NCBI RefSeq assembly: GCF_003205205.1
Contig: NZ_QJRL01000007.1
Span: 1-64,000 of the forward strand
Direction of reading: 5' to 3'
Source of the DNA: Pseudomonas sp. LB-090624
Lineage (GTDB): Bacteria > Pseudomonadota > Gammaproteobacteria > Pseudomonadales > Pseudomonadaceae
Length of the DNA stretch: 64,000 bases
The translations under genes and the position numbers were made by a program. The notes under the pieces were generated by a model that saw nothing but the letters and a program-made list of their open reading frames with translations, had not been told where the DNA came from and made no database searches. Positions within the stretch are counted from its first letter, which is position 1, and every line of letters starts with the position of its first letter. Of this stretch, positions 1 through 8,162 are shown one piece after another.

Positions 1-1175
1 TCAACGTCGAGACCCCACCGGTGCCCGGCACCGACGACCAGGTCGACGTCAACTACAGCGTCGAAGAGCAGGCTTCCGGTTCGATCACCGCCAGCGTCGG
101 CTTCGCCCAGAGTGCGGGCCTGATCCTCGGTGGTTCGATCAGCCAGAGCAACTTCCTCGGTACCGGTAACAAGGTGTCCATCGGGCTGACCCGTTCGGAA
201 TACCAGACCAAGTACAACTTCGGCTTCGTCAACCCCTACTTCACCGCAGACGGCGTCAGCCTGGGTTACAACCTGTTCTACAACACCACCGACTACAGCG
301 ATTACTACGACGATGGGGTTTCGTACTATGCAATCAACAGCTACGGTGCCGGGGTCAACTTCGGCTACCCGATCAACGAAACCTCACGCCTGACCTACGG
401 CCTGACCCTGCAGCACGACGACATTTCGCCCGGCACCTACAGCGCCGACGAGATTTACGACTTCATTTCCCGCGAAGGCGAGCGCTTCAACAACCTCAAG
501 GCATCGATCGGTTGGTCCGAGTCGACCCTGAACAAGGGCGTACTGGCCACCCGGGGCCACTCGCAGAGCCTGACGCTGATGGCTACCACCCCTGGTAGCG
601 ACCTGTCGTTCTACAAACTCGACTACAACGGCCAGGCTTTCCTGCCAGTCACCAGCAACACCACACTGCGCCTGCACACCAACCTGGGCTACGGCAACGG
701 CTATGGTTCAACCGACGGCTTGCCATTCTATGAAAGCTACACCGCCGGTGGGCAAGGCTCGGTACGCGGGTTCAAGGACGGCACCCTCGGCCCGCGCAGC
801 ACACCAGCTACCGGGACCTATTCCAGCGCTGGCCAGGCTTACTATTCCGACCGCGACACCGATGTGCTGGGGGGAAATATCCTGATTACCGGCGGTGCCG
901 AGTATCTGTTCCCACTGCCCTTCGTGAAGGACCAAAGCCAGCTGCGCAGCTCGGTATTCGTCGATGCCGGCAACGTGTATGCCGACACCTGCTACCTCTC
1001 CACCACCCAGGGCTGCGGCAGCGTCGACCTGACGCAACTGGCCGTATCGCTGGGGGTTGGCGTGACCTGGTACAGCCCGATGGGGCCGCTGAGCTTTAGC
1101 CTGGCGGCACCGCTGAAGAAGCCGGATAACGCCGAAACCCAGATCTTCCAGTTCTCCCTGGGGCAGACGTTCTGA
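1..1175 (+). CDS. BamA-like outer membrane beta-barrel protein, C-terminal part (5' end outside window)
   Basis: The frame is open from the window edge (first whole codon at base 3), so only the C-terminal ~390 residues are present. They read as the Omp85/BamA membrane barrel: repeated amphipathic strands, the VRGF motif of loop 6 followed by a KDGTLGPRS stretch, a cysteine pair in the next extracellular segment, and a C-terminal strand ending in phenylalanine, the outer-membrane insertion signature. BamA folds and inserts outer membrane proteins. In Pseudomonas the housekeeping bamA is followed by skp, lpxD, fabZ and lpxA; here a small hypothetical gene and an endonuclease follow, so I infer a second BamA-like copy. 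Whether its POTRA domains are complete cannot be seen. Confidence 0.85.
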   Translation, partial: NVETPPVPGTDDQVDVNYSVEEQASGSITASVGFAQSAGLILGGSISQSNFLGTGNKVSIGLTRSEYQTKYNFGFVNPYFTADGVSLGYNLFYNTTDYSDYYDDGVSYYAINSYGAGVNFGYPINETSRLTYGLTLQHDDISPGTYSADEIYDFISREGERFNNLKASIGWSESTLNKGVLATRGHSQSLTLMATTPGSDLSFYKLDYNGQAFLPVTSNTTLRLHTNLGYGNGYGSTDGLPFYESYTAGGQGSVRGFKDGTLGPRSTPATGTYSSAGQAYYSDRDTDVLGGNILITGGAEYLFPLPFVKDQSQLRSSVFVDAGNVYADTCYLSTTQGCGSVDLTQLAVSLGVGVTWYSPMGPLSFSLAAPLKKPDNAETQIFQFSLGQTF

Positions 1176-1268
1176 TGCCTGCAATCGACGCCTGAGCGGA
1201 AGTGCCCCCTGCAGGACCACCCTTCGACTGCGAAGCGCCCAGTCAAGCCGATGCATGTTCATCGCTTT

Positions 1269-1294
1269 GGCGGGGTGCTTCGCAGCACAACGCC
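1269..1294 (+). terminator. hairpin downstream of the BamA-like gene
   Basis: Stem GTGCT/AGCAC closes a TCGC loop and is extended by GGCG/CGCC across a two-base internal loop. It lies about 95 bases after the stop codon. There is no T-tract, so termination is only inferred. A separate short palindrome, GGTAAGG-A-CCTTACC, lies at 1300-1314. Confidence 0.4.
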
Positions 1295-1419
1295 ACGCCG
1301 GTAAGGACCTTACCAAGTCGGCTGTGAGTATTACCCGCTTTTACCCCCGCTTAACCCAAGTTGACAGTCACCTTGCCTAAGCTGGCCAGCACTCGTACCC
1401 CGCCCAGCAGGACTCGCTC

Positions 1420-1803
1420 ATGCCCCCGTTCACGCCATGCTTCCCCACCACGTTGCGCTCCGATGAAGTACCCCTCGCACTATTGGACCTTGTCCAGCAG
1501 CGCCTGGCCAACCTGCTCGGCCCTCAGTTCACCGTGACACTGGGTGGCAGCGGTAACGGCGAAGGCGTCAGCCACTACCACCTGGCTATCGAGCACAACC
1601 AGAGCGGCGTTTCCATGGTAGACACCGGCGACGTCGGCAGCGGCTTTATCGAATACCTGCTACGCCTGGCAGGCCAGGTGCGGAAAATGCTCGACTCAGC
1701 CACTTTCACCCGCATGGGCAGTAATGATCCGAACCGACCACTGGTGTGGCTGAGTGAGCTGGCCAGCCCCGGGGAAAGCATTACAATGCACGCCCCAATC
1801 TGA
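1420..1803 (+). CDS. hypothetical protein, 127 aa
   Basis: I do not recognise a family. The protein has no signal peptide or membrane segment and looks like a small soluble alpha/beta protein, with a glycine-rich GGSGNGEG stretch near residue 43 and an amphipathic C-terminal half. The start ATG follows an AGGACTCGCTC leader. The gene ends 14 bases before the secreted endonuclease gene on the same strand, so the two could share a transcript. Base composition matches the neighbours and the reverse frame offers nothing better, so I accept it as real. Confidence 0.6.
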   Translation: MPPFTPCFPTTLRSDEVPLALLDLVQQRLANLLGPQFTVTLGGSGNGEGVSHYHLAIEHNQSGVSMVDTGDVGSGFIEYLLRLAGQVRKMLDSATFTRMGSNDPNRPLVWLSELASPGESITMHAPI

Positions 1804-1817
1804 AATATGTTTTCCTC

Positions 1818-2783
1818 ATGAAATCACTGCTTTACGCCGTAAGCTTACTGTTTTGCTTTAATCTGCCAGCCTTGGCCAACCCTCCAGCGACCTTCACCGA
1901 GGCCAAGGTGGTGGCCAAGCAGAAGGTGTACCTGGACCAGGCCAGCAGCGCCATGGGCGACCTGTACTGCGGGTGCAAATGGACCTGGGTGGGCAAGTCC
2001 GGCGGGCGTATCGATGCCGCTTCGTGCGGTTACCAGACGCGCAAGCAACAGAACCGCGCCGAGCGCACCGAGTGGGAACACATCGTGCCCGCCTACACCT
2101 TTGGCAACCAGCGCCAGTGCTGGAAAAACGGCGGCCGCGAGCACTGCGTGGACAACGACCCGGTGTTCCGCGCCATGGAGGCCGACCTGTTCAACCTGTA
2201 CCCGGCCGTGGGTGAGGTCAACGGCGACCGCAGCAACTTCAACTACGGCATGGTCGCTGGCAATACCGGCGAATACGGCCAGTGCACCACCAAGGTGGAT
2301 TTCGTCCAGCGCGCCGCCGAGCCGCGTGACGAGGTGAAAGGCCTGGTAGCACGTACCACGTTCTACATGTTCGACCGCTACCAGCTGAGCATGTCGCGCC
2401 AGCAGCAACAGTTGCTGATGGCTTGGGACAAGCAGCACCCGGTGTCTGCCTGGGAGAAAGAGCGCGACCGGCGCATCGCCGCGATCATGGGCCATGCCAA
2501 CCCGTTCGTGAGCGGTGAGCGCAAGTGGACCGCTGGTTACAAGCCGACAGGCAGTGGCATCGTGCAAGCGCTGCCAACCAAGCCTGCCAAGGCAGAGGCC
2601 AAGCCGAGCCTGGCCAGTTCCGCGTCGGTGGGGGCGGTGCTTGGCAACCGTAATAGCCATGTGTATCACCTGTCGGTAGGCTGCCCGGGCTACAACCAGG
2701 TGGCGGCGAAAAACCAGGTCAGCTTTGCCACCGAAGGTGAGGCGCAGGCAGCGGGCTATCGCAAGGCCGGTAACTGCCGCTGA
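1818..2783 (+). CDS. secreted endonuclease I family nuclease with C-terminal Cys-containing domain
   Basis: This 321-residue protein starts with a Sec signal peptide (about residues 1-20, cleaved after LALA). The core is the endonuclease I fold (EndA/Vvn type), with the catalytic/metal region around EWEHIVPA (His near residue 90) and the NLYPAVGEVNGDRSN block typical of these disulfide-containing nucleases. The family cuts double-stranded DNA in the periplasm or outside the cell. After a low-complexity Lys/Ala/Pro linker, the last ~45 residues (YHLSVGCPGY...GNC) look like a small Ada-like metal-binding module, an extension absent from E. coli EndA. A strong hairpin follows the stop codon. Confidence 0.85.
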   Translation: MKSLLYAVSLLFCFNLPALANPPATFTEAKVVAKQKVYLDQASSAMGDLYCGCKWTWVGKSGGRIDAASCGYQTRKQQNRAERTEWEHIVPAYTFGNQRQCWKNGGREHCVDNDPVFRAMEADLFNLYPAVGEVNGDRSNFNYGMVAGNTGEYGQCTTKVDFVQRAAEPRDEVKGLVARTTFYMFDRYQLSMSRQQQQLLMAWDKQHPVSAWEKERDRRIAAIMGHANPFVSGERKWTAGYKPTGSGIVQALPTKPAKAEAKPSLASSASVGAVLGNRNSHVYHLSVGCPGYNQVAAKNQVSFATEGEAQAAGYRKAGNCR

Positions 2784-2789
2784 CGCTAC

Positions 2790-2823
2790 AGCACCACGGG
2801 GCCGCTCAGCGGCCCTTGGTGCT
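2790..2823. terminator. bidirectional hairpin between convergent endonuclease gene and kguD
   Basis: AGCACCA (2790-2796) pairs with TGGTGCT (2817-2823) and GGGCCGC (2799-2805) with GCGGCCC (2809-2815), closed by a TCA loop. It sits between two convergent stop codons and touches that of kguD. No T-tract is seen on either strand. Confidence 0.6.
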
Positions 2824-3797
2824 CAAGGCCTGCACACCTCATTCACCAGATTCGCCGGCCGCTCCCCGGCCAGCGCGCTGAGCAGATTGTCTACTGCACA
2901 CCGCGCCATGGCCTGGCGGGTTTCTTCGGTCGCCGAGCCGATATGCGGGGTCGCCACTACATTGCTGAGCTGCAGCAGTGGCGAGTCCACCGGCAACGGC
3001 TCCTGCACGAACACATCCAGCCCCGCACCGCGTATGCGCTTGGCCCGCAATGCTTCAATCAACGCCGGCTCATCCACCACGCGCCCGCGCGCGATGTTCA
3101 CCAGGATTGCCTCGGGTTTCATCAACCCCAGTTCCCGTGCGCCAATCAGGCCTTCAGTGCTGGCACTCAGCGGCACCGTCAGGCAAACGAAATCGGCCTG
3201 CTGCAACAACCCGTCCAGGTCGCACTGCCGTGCACCATAGCGCGCCTCCACCTCGGGCTTGGCGCGCGGGCTGTGGTAGAGCACGCGCATGCCGAAACCA
3301 GCCACCGCGCGGCGGGCCAGTGCCTCGCCTATCCGCCCCATGCCAACGATCCCCAGCGTCTTGCCATGTACATCACAGCCAAAATGCGCCGCCCCCAGGT
3401 TGGCCTGCCAGTGGCCGTCACGCACCCAGTTCGCCAGCTCCACCACCCGCCTGGCGGTGGCCAGGATCAAGGCAAAGCCGGTGTCGGCGGTGGTTTCGGT
3501 CAATACGTCCGGGGTGTTGGTCAGCATCACGCCACGCCGGCTGAGTTCAGCAATGTCGTAGTTGTCCACGCCCACTGAAACGCTGGACACGACTTGCAGC
3601 TGCGGCGCCAGCTCGAGCAAGCCGGCATCCAGGCGCAGGCTGGCCCCCAGCAACCCGTGGGCCCCTGGCAAGGCATCGCGCAGGCGGGCCAGGCCATCAG
3701 GCTGGGCAGTATCCACCCACGTCACATCAACCTGCGCTTGCAGGCGGGCCATCAAGTCGTCGGACAGACGCTTGTACAGGACGATTCGTTTTTTCAT
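2823..3797 (-). CDS. kguD: 2-ketogluconate 6-phosphate reductase (D-2-hydroxyacid dehydrogenase family)
   Basis: The 324-residue protein is an NAD(P)-dependent D-isomer-specific 2-hydroxyacid dehydrogenase. It shows the nucleotide-binding glycine motif GIVGMGRIG near residue 149, an Arg in NIARGRVVDE, a Glu in VFVQEPLP and the catalytic His in TPHIGSAT. In Pseudomonas KguD reduces 2-keto-6-phosphogluconate to 6-phosphogluconate, feeding the Entner-Doudoroff pathway. It is the last gene of the kguE-kguK-kguT-kguD unit, 11 bases after kguT, and position plus family give the assignment. A general glyoxylate/hydroxypyruvate reductase would look similar without this context. Confidence 0.9.
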   Translation of the reverse strand: MKKRIVLYKRLSDDLMARLQAQVDVTWVDTAQPDGLARLRDALPGAHGLLGASLRLDAGLLELAPQLQVVSSVSVGVDNYDIAELSRRGVMLTNTPDVLTETTADTGFALILATARRVVELANWVRDGHWQANLGAAHFGCDVHGKTLGIVGMGRIGEALARRAVAGFGMRVLYHSPRAKPEVEARYGARQCDLDGLLQQADFVCLTVPLSASTEGLIGARELGLMKPEAILVNIARGRVVDEPALIEALRAKRIRGAGLDVFVQEPLPVDSPLLQLSNVVATPHIGSATEETRQAMARCAVDNLLSALAGERPANLVNEVCRP

Positions 3798-3808
3798 CGC
3801 AGGTTTTC

Positions 3809-5101
3809 CTAAGGGTTCATCGCCAGGCGCGAGCCATTACGCTTGGCCCGGCCAGAGGTCTGGGAAGTATTGAGCGCGGCCGTGAGTGCCACGGCGGTCA
3901 GCAGCGCGCCGCACATGAACAGGTAAGAGGCACCAGGCCCGCCCGTGGCGCCATTGAGATAACCCACCAACCACGAGCCGCCGAACGAACCCAGCGCGCC
4001 CATGCTGTTGATCAGTGCCATGGCCCCACCGGCAACGTTGGCCGGCAAGATCTCGGGCACGATGGCAAAGAACGGGCCGTAGGGCGCGTACATGCAAGCG
4101 CCAGCAAGCACCAGCAGCGCATACGACAGCCAGAAATGTTCGCTGCCCAAGGCATAAGAGCCATAGAACGCCACGGCTGCGATCAACAAAGGCGGCCAGA
4201 CGAAGCGCTTGCGCTTTTGCAGGCGGTCGGAGGCCCAGGACACGCCCACCATGCCCAGCACAGCCGCCAGGTACGGCACCGAGGCCAGCCAGCCAGCCTG
4301 GACGATATCGACATTCGCTGCTTGTTTGAGGATCGACGGCAACCACAGCACAAAGCCATACACCCCGATACTCCAGCAGAAGTACTGCAGCGCCAGGATG
4401 ATCACCTGCGGCGAGCGGAATGCCTCGCGGTAGTTCTTCACCGGCTTGATGCCCTGCTGCTCAGCGGCCAATGCCTCCTGCAGGTCGGCTTTTTCCTGCG
4501 CACTAAGCCAGCTGACCTGGGCCGGGCGGTCGTCTACCAGGCGCCACCAGAAGAACGCCCAGATCACCGCCGGCAAGCCTTCGATGATGAACATCCAGCG
4601 CCAGTCGTAGTGCTTGATCAGGTACCCCGACACCACCGACATCCACAGGATGGTCACCGGGTTGCCGAGCATCAGGAATGTATTGGCACGCGAGCGCTCG
4701 GCGCGGGTGAACCAGTGGCACAGGTACACCAGCATGGCGGGCATCACTGCGGCCTCGACCACACCGAGCAGAAAGCGGATACCGATCAGCATGTAGACAT
4801 TGCTGACCATGCCGGTGAGCGTGGCAAGGCCGCCCCAGAGAATCAGACAGACGAAGATCAGCTTCTTCACACTGCGCTTTTCGGCGTAAATGGCCCCAGG
4901 TACCTGGAAGAAGAAGTAGCCGAGGAAGAACAACGCCCCCAGCAATGACGAAAGCACGGGGGTGATGTGCAGGTCTTCGGCCATGCCGGAGGCGGCGGCG
5001 AAGCCGTAATTGGCGCGGTCCAGGTAGGCCAGGCTGTAGGTGAAGAACACGATCGGGATGATGTACCACCAGCGGCGCGGTGCCAGGCGTGGGCTTTGCA
5101 T
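3809..5101 (-). CDS. kguT: 2-ketogluconate transporter, MFS superfamily
   Basis: This 430-residue protein of the anion:cation symporter branch of the MFS has about 12 hydrophobic segments, with the first helix right after MQSPRLAPRRWW and a DR-containing loop after helix 1. KguT carries 2-ketogluconate from the periplasm across the inner membrane. The frame stays open far upstream, but I start at 5101 because AGGAG lies at proper spacing and the homologous N-terminus begins here; the upstream extension overlaps kguK and is not membrane-like. It lies between the kinase and reductase genes of the same pathway. Confidence 0.9.
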   Translation of the reverse strand: MQSPRLAPRRWWYIIPIVFFTYSLAYLDRANYGFAAASGMAEDLHITPVLSSLLGALFFLGYFFFQVPGAIYAEKRSVKKLIFVCLILWGGLATLTGMVSNVYMLIGIRFLLGVVEAAVMPAMLVYLCHWFTRAERSRANTFLMLGNPVTILWMSVVSGYLIKHYDWRWMFIIEGLPAVIWAFFWWRLVDDRPAQVSWLSAQEKADLQEALAAEQQGIKPVKNYREAFRSPQVIILALQYFCWSIGVYGFVLWLPSILKQAANVDIVQAGWLASVPYLAAVLGMVGVSWASDRLQKRKRFVWPPLLIAAVAFYGSYALGSEHFWLSYALLVLAGACMYAPYGPFFAIVPEILPANVAGGAMALINSMGALGSFGGSWLVGYLNGATGGPGASYLFMCGALLTAVALTAALNTSQTSGRAKRNGSRLAMNP

Positions 5102-5159
5102 GGTTTGTTGCTCCTGAGCTTGTTTTTTTTGTTGCAACAGGTGATTGGGGTTGGGGCCT

Positions 5160-6110
5160 TCACGCGCTTCTGCGCAGGTCGTAGGCCTCCAGTTCATGGC
5201 GCAGCGGCAGCCCTTCCATGTCGCCTCGCGACTGCACGGCACGGCTGCCGCACCAGTTGCCGCGCGCCACCGCTTGGGCCACCGGGCACCCCTCCAGCAA
5301 TGCGCTGAGCACGCCAACGGCAAAGGCATCACCGGCGCCGACGGTGTCCACCACACGGCTGACGGGCACAGGGTCGACCTGGCCCTCGCCTTTGGCACTG
5401 CGGAAATAGGCGCCGGCCTCGCCCAGCTTGATCACCACCAGCTCTACGCCCTGGTCGAGGTAAAACGCAGCGATGTCAGCCGGGCTATGCTGGCCCGTCA
5501 GCAGCCGGCCCTCTTCCAGACCGGGTAGCACCCAGTCGGCCTTGAACGCCAGCGCATTGATTTCGCGCACCATGCTGCCTTGGTCAGGCCATAGCGATGG
5601 GCGCAAGTTAGGGTCGAACGAAATGCTGCGCCCAGCGGCGCGCATGGCGTCGAGCAGTTCATGCGACAGCGCCCGGCAACCCTGCGAAAGTGCGGGCGGA
5701 ATGCCCGTGGCGTGCAGGTGGCGGGACTGCAGCAAACCTGGCTGGATCATCGTTGGCGACAGCCAGCTGGCTGCCGACCCACGGCGAAAGTACTCCACAG
5801 TGGGGTCGCTGCCGTCATCGCAGCGGGCCTTGAGCTGAAAGCCTGTGGGGAAATTGCAATCCACTTCGACAGCGGAACAGTCCAGGCCCTCGCGGCGCAG
5901 GCTGTCGAGAACGAAACGGCCCAGCGAGTCGTCACCCACCCGGCTCAGCCAGCGCACCTTGAAACCCAGGCGCGCCAGGCCTATGGCCACGTTGCTGTCC
6001 GCGCCGGCGATGCGTTTGGCAAATTGGCCGACACTGGCCAGGTCGCCAACATGCTCGGCGACGAACATGGCCATGGTTTCGCCAAAGCACAGCACGTCAT
6101 GGTCATGCAT
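5160..6110 (-). CDS. kguK: 2-ketogluconate kinase (PfkB/ribokinase family)
   Basis: The 316-residue PfkB-family kinase opens with a FGETMAMF strand, has a substrate-binding N-terminal half (NVAIGLARLG) and ends with the DTVGAGDAFAVG motif, whose Asp is the catalytic base and whose GAGD forms the anion hole. It phosphorylates 2-ketogluconate to 2-keto-6-phosphogluconate in the cytoplasm. Its start overlaps the end of kguE by 8 bases, implying translational coupling. Family alone would also allow 2-dehydro-3-deoxygluconokinase; the kgu context decides for KguK. Confidence 0.9.
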   Translation of the reverse strand: MHDHDVLCFGETMAMFVAEHVGDLASVGQFAKRIAGADSNVAIGLARLGFKVRWLSRVGDDSLGRFVLDSLRREGLDCSAVEVDCNFPTGFQLKARCDDGSDPTVEYFRRGSAASWLSPTMIQPGLLQSRHLHATGIPPALSQGCRALSHELLDAMRAAGRSISFDPNLRPSLWPDQGSMVREINALAFKADWVLPGLEEGRLLTGQHSPADIAAFYLDQGVELVVIKLGEAGAYFRSAKGEGQVDPVPVSRVVDTVGAGDAFAVGVLSALLEGCPVAQAVARGNWCGSRAVQSRGDMEGLPLRHELEAYDLRRSA

Positions 6111-6882
6111 GGGCCACCTCCTCGCCCGCGCCCAGCACAGAAAGGCTGCGCACCTGGGCTCGGGTCAGCATCAGCAAGTCTTCCCCGACCAAGGGGTACT
6201 CGACGGCGCGCACCACCCCGGGGACGAATTCGGCCATCAGCCCAGCCCACGCTTCCAGGTCCGACGCTTGTGGCGGTATCGCCACCAGGCGCCCATCGGC
6301 CCTGCGCTGCACCGCCTTGCAATGCACATAGCGCACCCAGCGGCCGAGTTGCCGTGCCGCTTGCGATGCAGGCTCCCCCTGCCACTGCCAGTTACCCACA
6401 TCGAAGGTCATCCCCAGGTTCAGCCCCAGCCGGTCAGCATCCTGGAAGAACTGCAACAGCGGCTGGATTCTGCCGCCTTGCAGGGTCTGGTCGTTTTCCA
6501 CCAGCAGCAGCGGGCCGTCGGCAGGCAGCAGCGTCTTCAAAGCCGCCACATCGCAGCGTTCATTGAAGTGCCCCAAGGAAACTTTTAGCGCAACCGCGCC
6601 AAGCGCACGGGCGATTTCCAGCTTTTGCGCCAGCAACGGGTCGGGCACGCCTTGCGCCGTCCACAGTTCCAGGGGAGTCGAATACAGGCATTCCATGCCG
6701 AGCACCGCAATGAGCGACCCCAGCGCAGCGGCGTCGGGAGCACTGGCAAACAATTCTTCGCGCAATTCCACCCAGCTGACACCCGCGGCGGCTAACAGAT
6801 CAAGAAACTGCTCCTGGCCACGTTGCCGGACAAAGTCGGCGCCATAACTGGAGAGGCTGATGGAAACGGGGTTCGGGCACAT
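6103..6882 (-). CDS. kguE: KguE, sugar phosphate isomerase/epimerase family (TIM barrel)
   Basis: This 259-residue protein is an AP-endonuclease-2-like TIM barrel (xylose isomerase-like/epimerase family), with a metal-ligand Glu in LLVENDQT and a GMTFDVGNW strand. It is the first gene of the kgu operon; its exact step is not established, but it is conserved with 2-ketogluconate use. I choose the ATG at 6882 because GAGGAT lies 8 bases upstream and homologues begin at this MCPNPVSIS segment; a longer frame to 6936 would read through the PtxS operator at 6897-6910. Expression should be repressed by PtxS. Confidence 0.85.
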   Translation of the reverse strand: MCPNPVSISLSSYGADFVRQRGQEQFLDLLAAAGVSWVELREELFASAPDAAALGSLIAVLGMECLYSTPLELWTAQGVPDPLLAQKLEIARALGAVALKVSLGHFNERCDVAALKTLLPADGPLLLVENDQTLQGGRIQPLLQFFQDADRLGLNLGMTFDVGNWQWQGEPASQAARQLGRWVRYVHCKAVQRRADGRLVAIPPQASDLEAWAGLMAEFVPGVVRAVEYPLVGEDLLMLTRAQVRSLSVLGAGEEVAHA

Positions 6883-6896
6883 TGTTTTTATCCTCA

Positions 6897-6910
6897 TGAA
6901 ACCGGTTTCA
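6897..6910. promoter_or_regulatory. PtxS operator upstream of kguE
   Basis: TGAAACCGGTTTCA is a perfect 14-bp palindrome, the operator known for PtxS of P. putida. It abuts the kguE Shine-Dalgarno, ending 14 bases before the start codon, so bound repressor would block at or just after the transcription start. Identical sites lie at 7999-8012 and 12074-12087. Confidence 0.95.
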
Positions 6911-6948
6911 TTTTCAGTCAGCAGCGACAGGCACACGCCTGCCGTCGC

Positions 6949-7968
6949 TTACTGGGGTTGGGTTGAACCGCGGATGACCAAGTTGGCCTTGAAGTCGATG
7001 CGCCGCGCTGCACTGCTGTCGCCACGCAGGCGACCGAGCAGGCTCTCGAATGCCGCCACACCGATGCGCTCGGTGGGCTGCGCCAGCGCGGTAATGCCAT
7101 TGCCGACCAGCGGATACCAGTCGAGGTCGTCGAGGGCGATCAGGCCGACTTCGGCGAACAGGTTGCGCCCGGCATCGTGCAGCGCCCGGCTGACCGCCAG
7201 GGTGGCGACGCCGTTGAAGGTGAAGATGGCTTGCGGGCCGTGGCCCCGGCTGGCCAGGAACGCGTCCAGCTGGCCCGCCAGGCCGGCGCTGGTTTCCAGT
7301 ACCTGCTGGCGCATGCCAGGGCGCCGGCTGATCGATGCGCCAAATGCCTGCACCCGCTCCAGGCGCGAGCTGGTGCCATCGAGCGGTTCGCAGACTGCGA
7401 GCACGTCGCGGTAGCCTTGGGCCTGCAGGTGGTCCAGGGCCTGCTCCACGGCGTCGGCATTGTCCAGGCCGACCAGGTCGGCATTCAGCTCTGGCAATTG
7501 GCGGTCGACCAGCACCATGGGGATGTCACGCTGCAGGTTGAGCAGTTCGCGTGGGTGGTGGCCGAGGGTGTTCACGATCAGGCCTTCGACGTTGTAGCTT
7601 TGCAGGGCCACCAGGTGGTGGCGTTCCTGTTCGTCGTCACGGTTGGTGTTGCACACCACCAGGCTGTAGCCATGCTGGCGGCAGGCGGTTTCAACACCCT
7701 GCATCACGGCGACTGAATAGGGGTTGAGAATATCGGCCACCAGCATGCCGATCAGCCGTGTCTGGCCGCGTTTGAGGCCGCGGGCCATCTGGTTGGGGCG
7801 GTAGCCGAGGCGTTGGATGACCTCCTCCAGGCGCTTGGCCGTGGCTTCGGCCAACAACTGGCGCTCACCACCGATATAACGGGAGACGGTGGCCTTGGAA
7901 ACGCCAGCGACACGCGCTACTTCGCTGATGGTGACCCGTTCGCGGGCATGGGCAGGCGCGTCGGTCAT
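6949..7968 (-). CDS. ptxS: PtxS, LacI-family repressor of 2-ketogluconate metabolism
   Basis: The 339-residue protein has an N-terminal LacI-type helix-turn-helix and hinge (VTISEVARVAGVSKATVSRYI, about residues 11-31), then a periplasmic-binding-protein-like effector core with the typical LIGMLVADILNPY strand. In Pseudomonas PtxS is released from DNA by 2-ketogluconate. AAGGACACCCC precedes the ATG. It lies 66 bases upstream of kguE on the same strand, and its own operator lies 30 bases upstream of its start, so it should repress itself, the kgu genes and the gad operon. Confidence 0.95.
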   Translation of the reverse strand: MTDAPAHARERVTISEVARVAGVSKATVSRYIGGERQLLAEATAKRLEEVIQRLGYRPNQMARGLKRGQTRLIGMLVADILNPYSVAVMQGVETACRQHGYSLVVCNTNRDDEQERHHLVALQSYNVEGLIVNTLGHHPRELLNLQRDIPMVLVDRQLPELNADLVGLDNADAVEQALDHLQAQGYRDVLAVCEPLDGTSSRLERVQAFGASISRRPGMRQQVLETSAGLAGQLDAFLASRGHGPQAIFTFNGVATLAVSRALHDAGRNLFAEVGLIALDDLDWYPLVGNGITALAQPTERIGVAAFESLLGRLRGDSSAARRIDFKANLVIRGSTQPQ

Positions 7969-7998
7969 GGGGTGTCCTTATGATTGTTGTGATGACGA

Positions 7999-8012
7999 TG
8001 AAACCGGTTTCA
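7999..8012. promoter_or_regulatory. PtxS operator upstream of ptxS
   Basis: Perfect TGAAACCGGTTTCA palindrome 30 bases upstream of the ptxS start codon, implying autorepression. Confidence 0.95.
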
Positions 8013-8088
8013 ATACAGCAGAACCAAGGCCATTCGTCAACAGCTGTCAAGCGGGAGGTGGCTAGCGCGGGGTTTCCGTCGAGCCATG

Positions 8089-8118
8089 GTTCGAGCGCCG
8101 CGGGCGCGGCGCTCGAAC
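8089..8118. terminator. strong hairpin between the gad operon and ptxS
   Basis: GTTCGAGCGCCGC (8089-8101) and GCGGCGCTCGAAC (8106-8118) form a perfect 13-bp stem with a GGGC loop. It lies 45 bases after the cytochrome c stop on the minus strand, so it probably ends gad transcription before the ptxS promoter. No T-tract follows. Confidence 0.6.
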
Positions 8119-8162
8119 GCACAGGGGCCAGAAACCTCAAGGCATACGCCAGGTGACGCGGG

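Noticed and set aside
1361..1389. Sigma-70 promoter based on TTGACA at 1361-1366
   Set aside because: A perfect -35 hexamer, but no acceptable -10 element at 16-18 bases.
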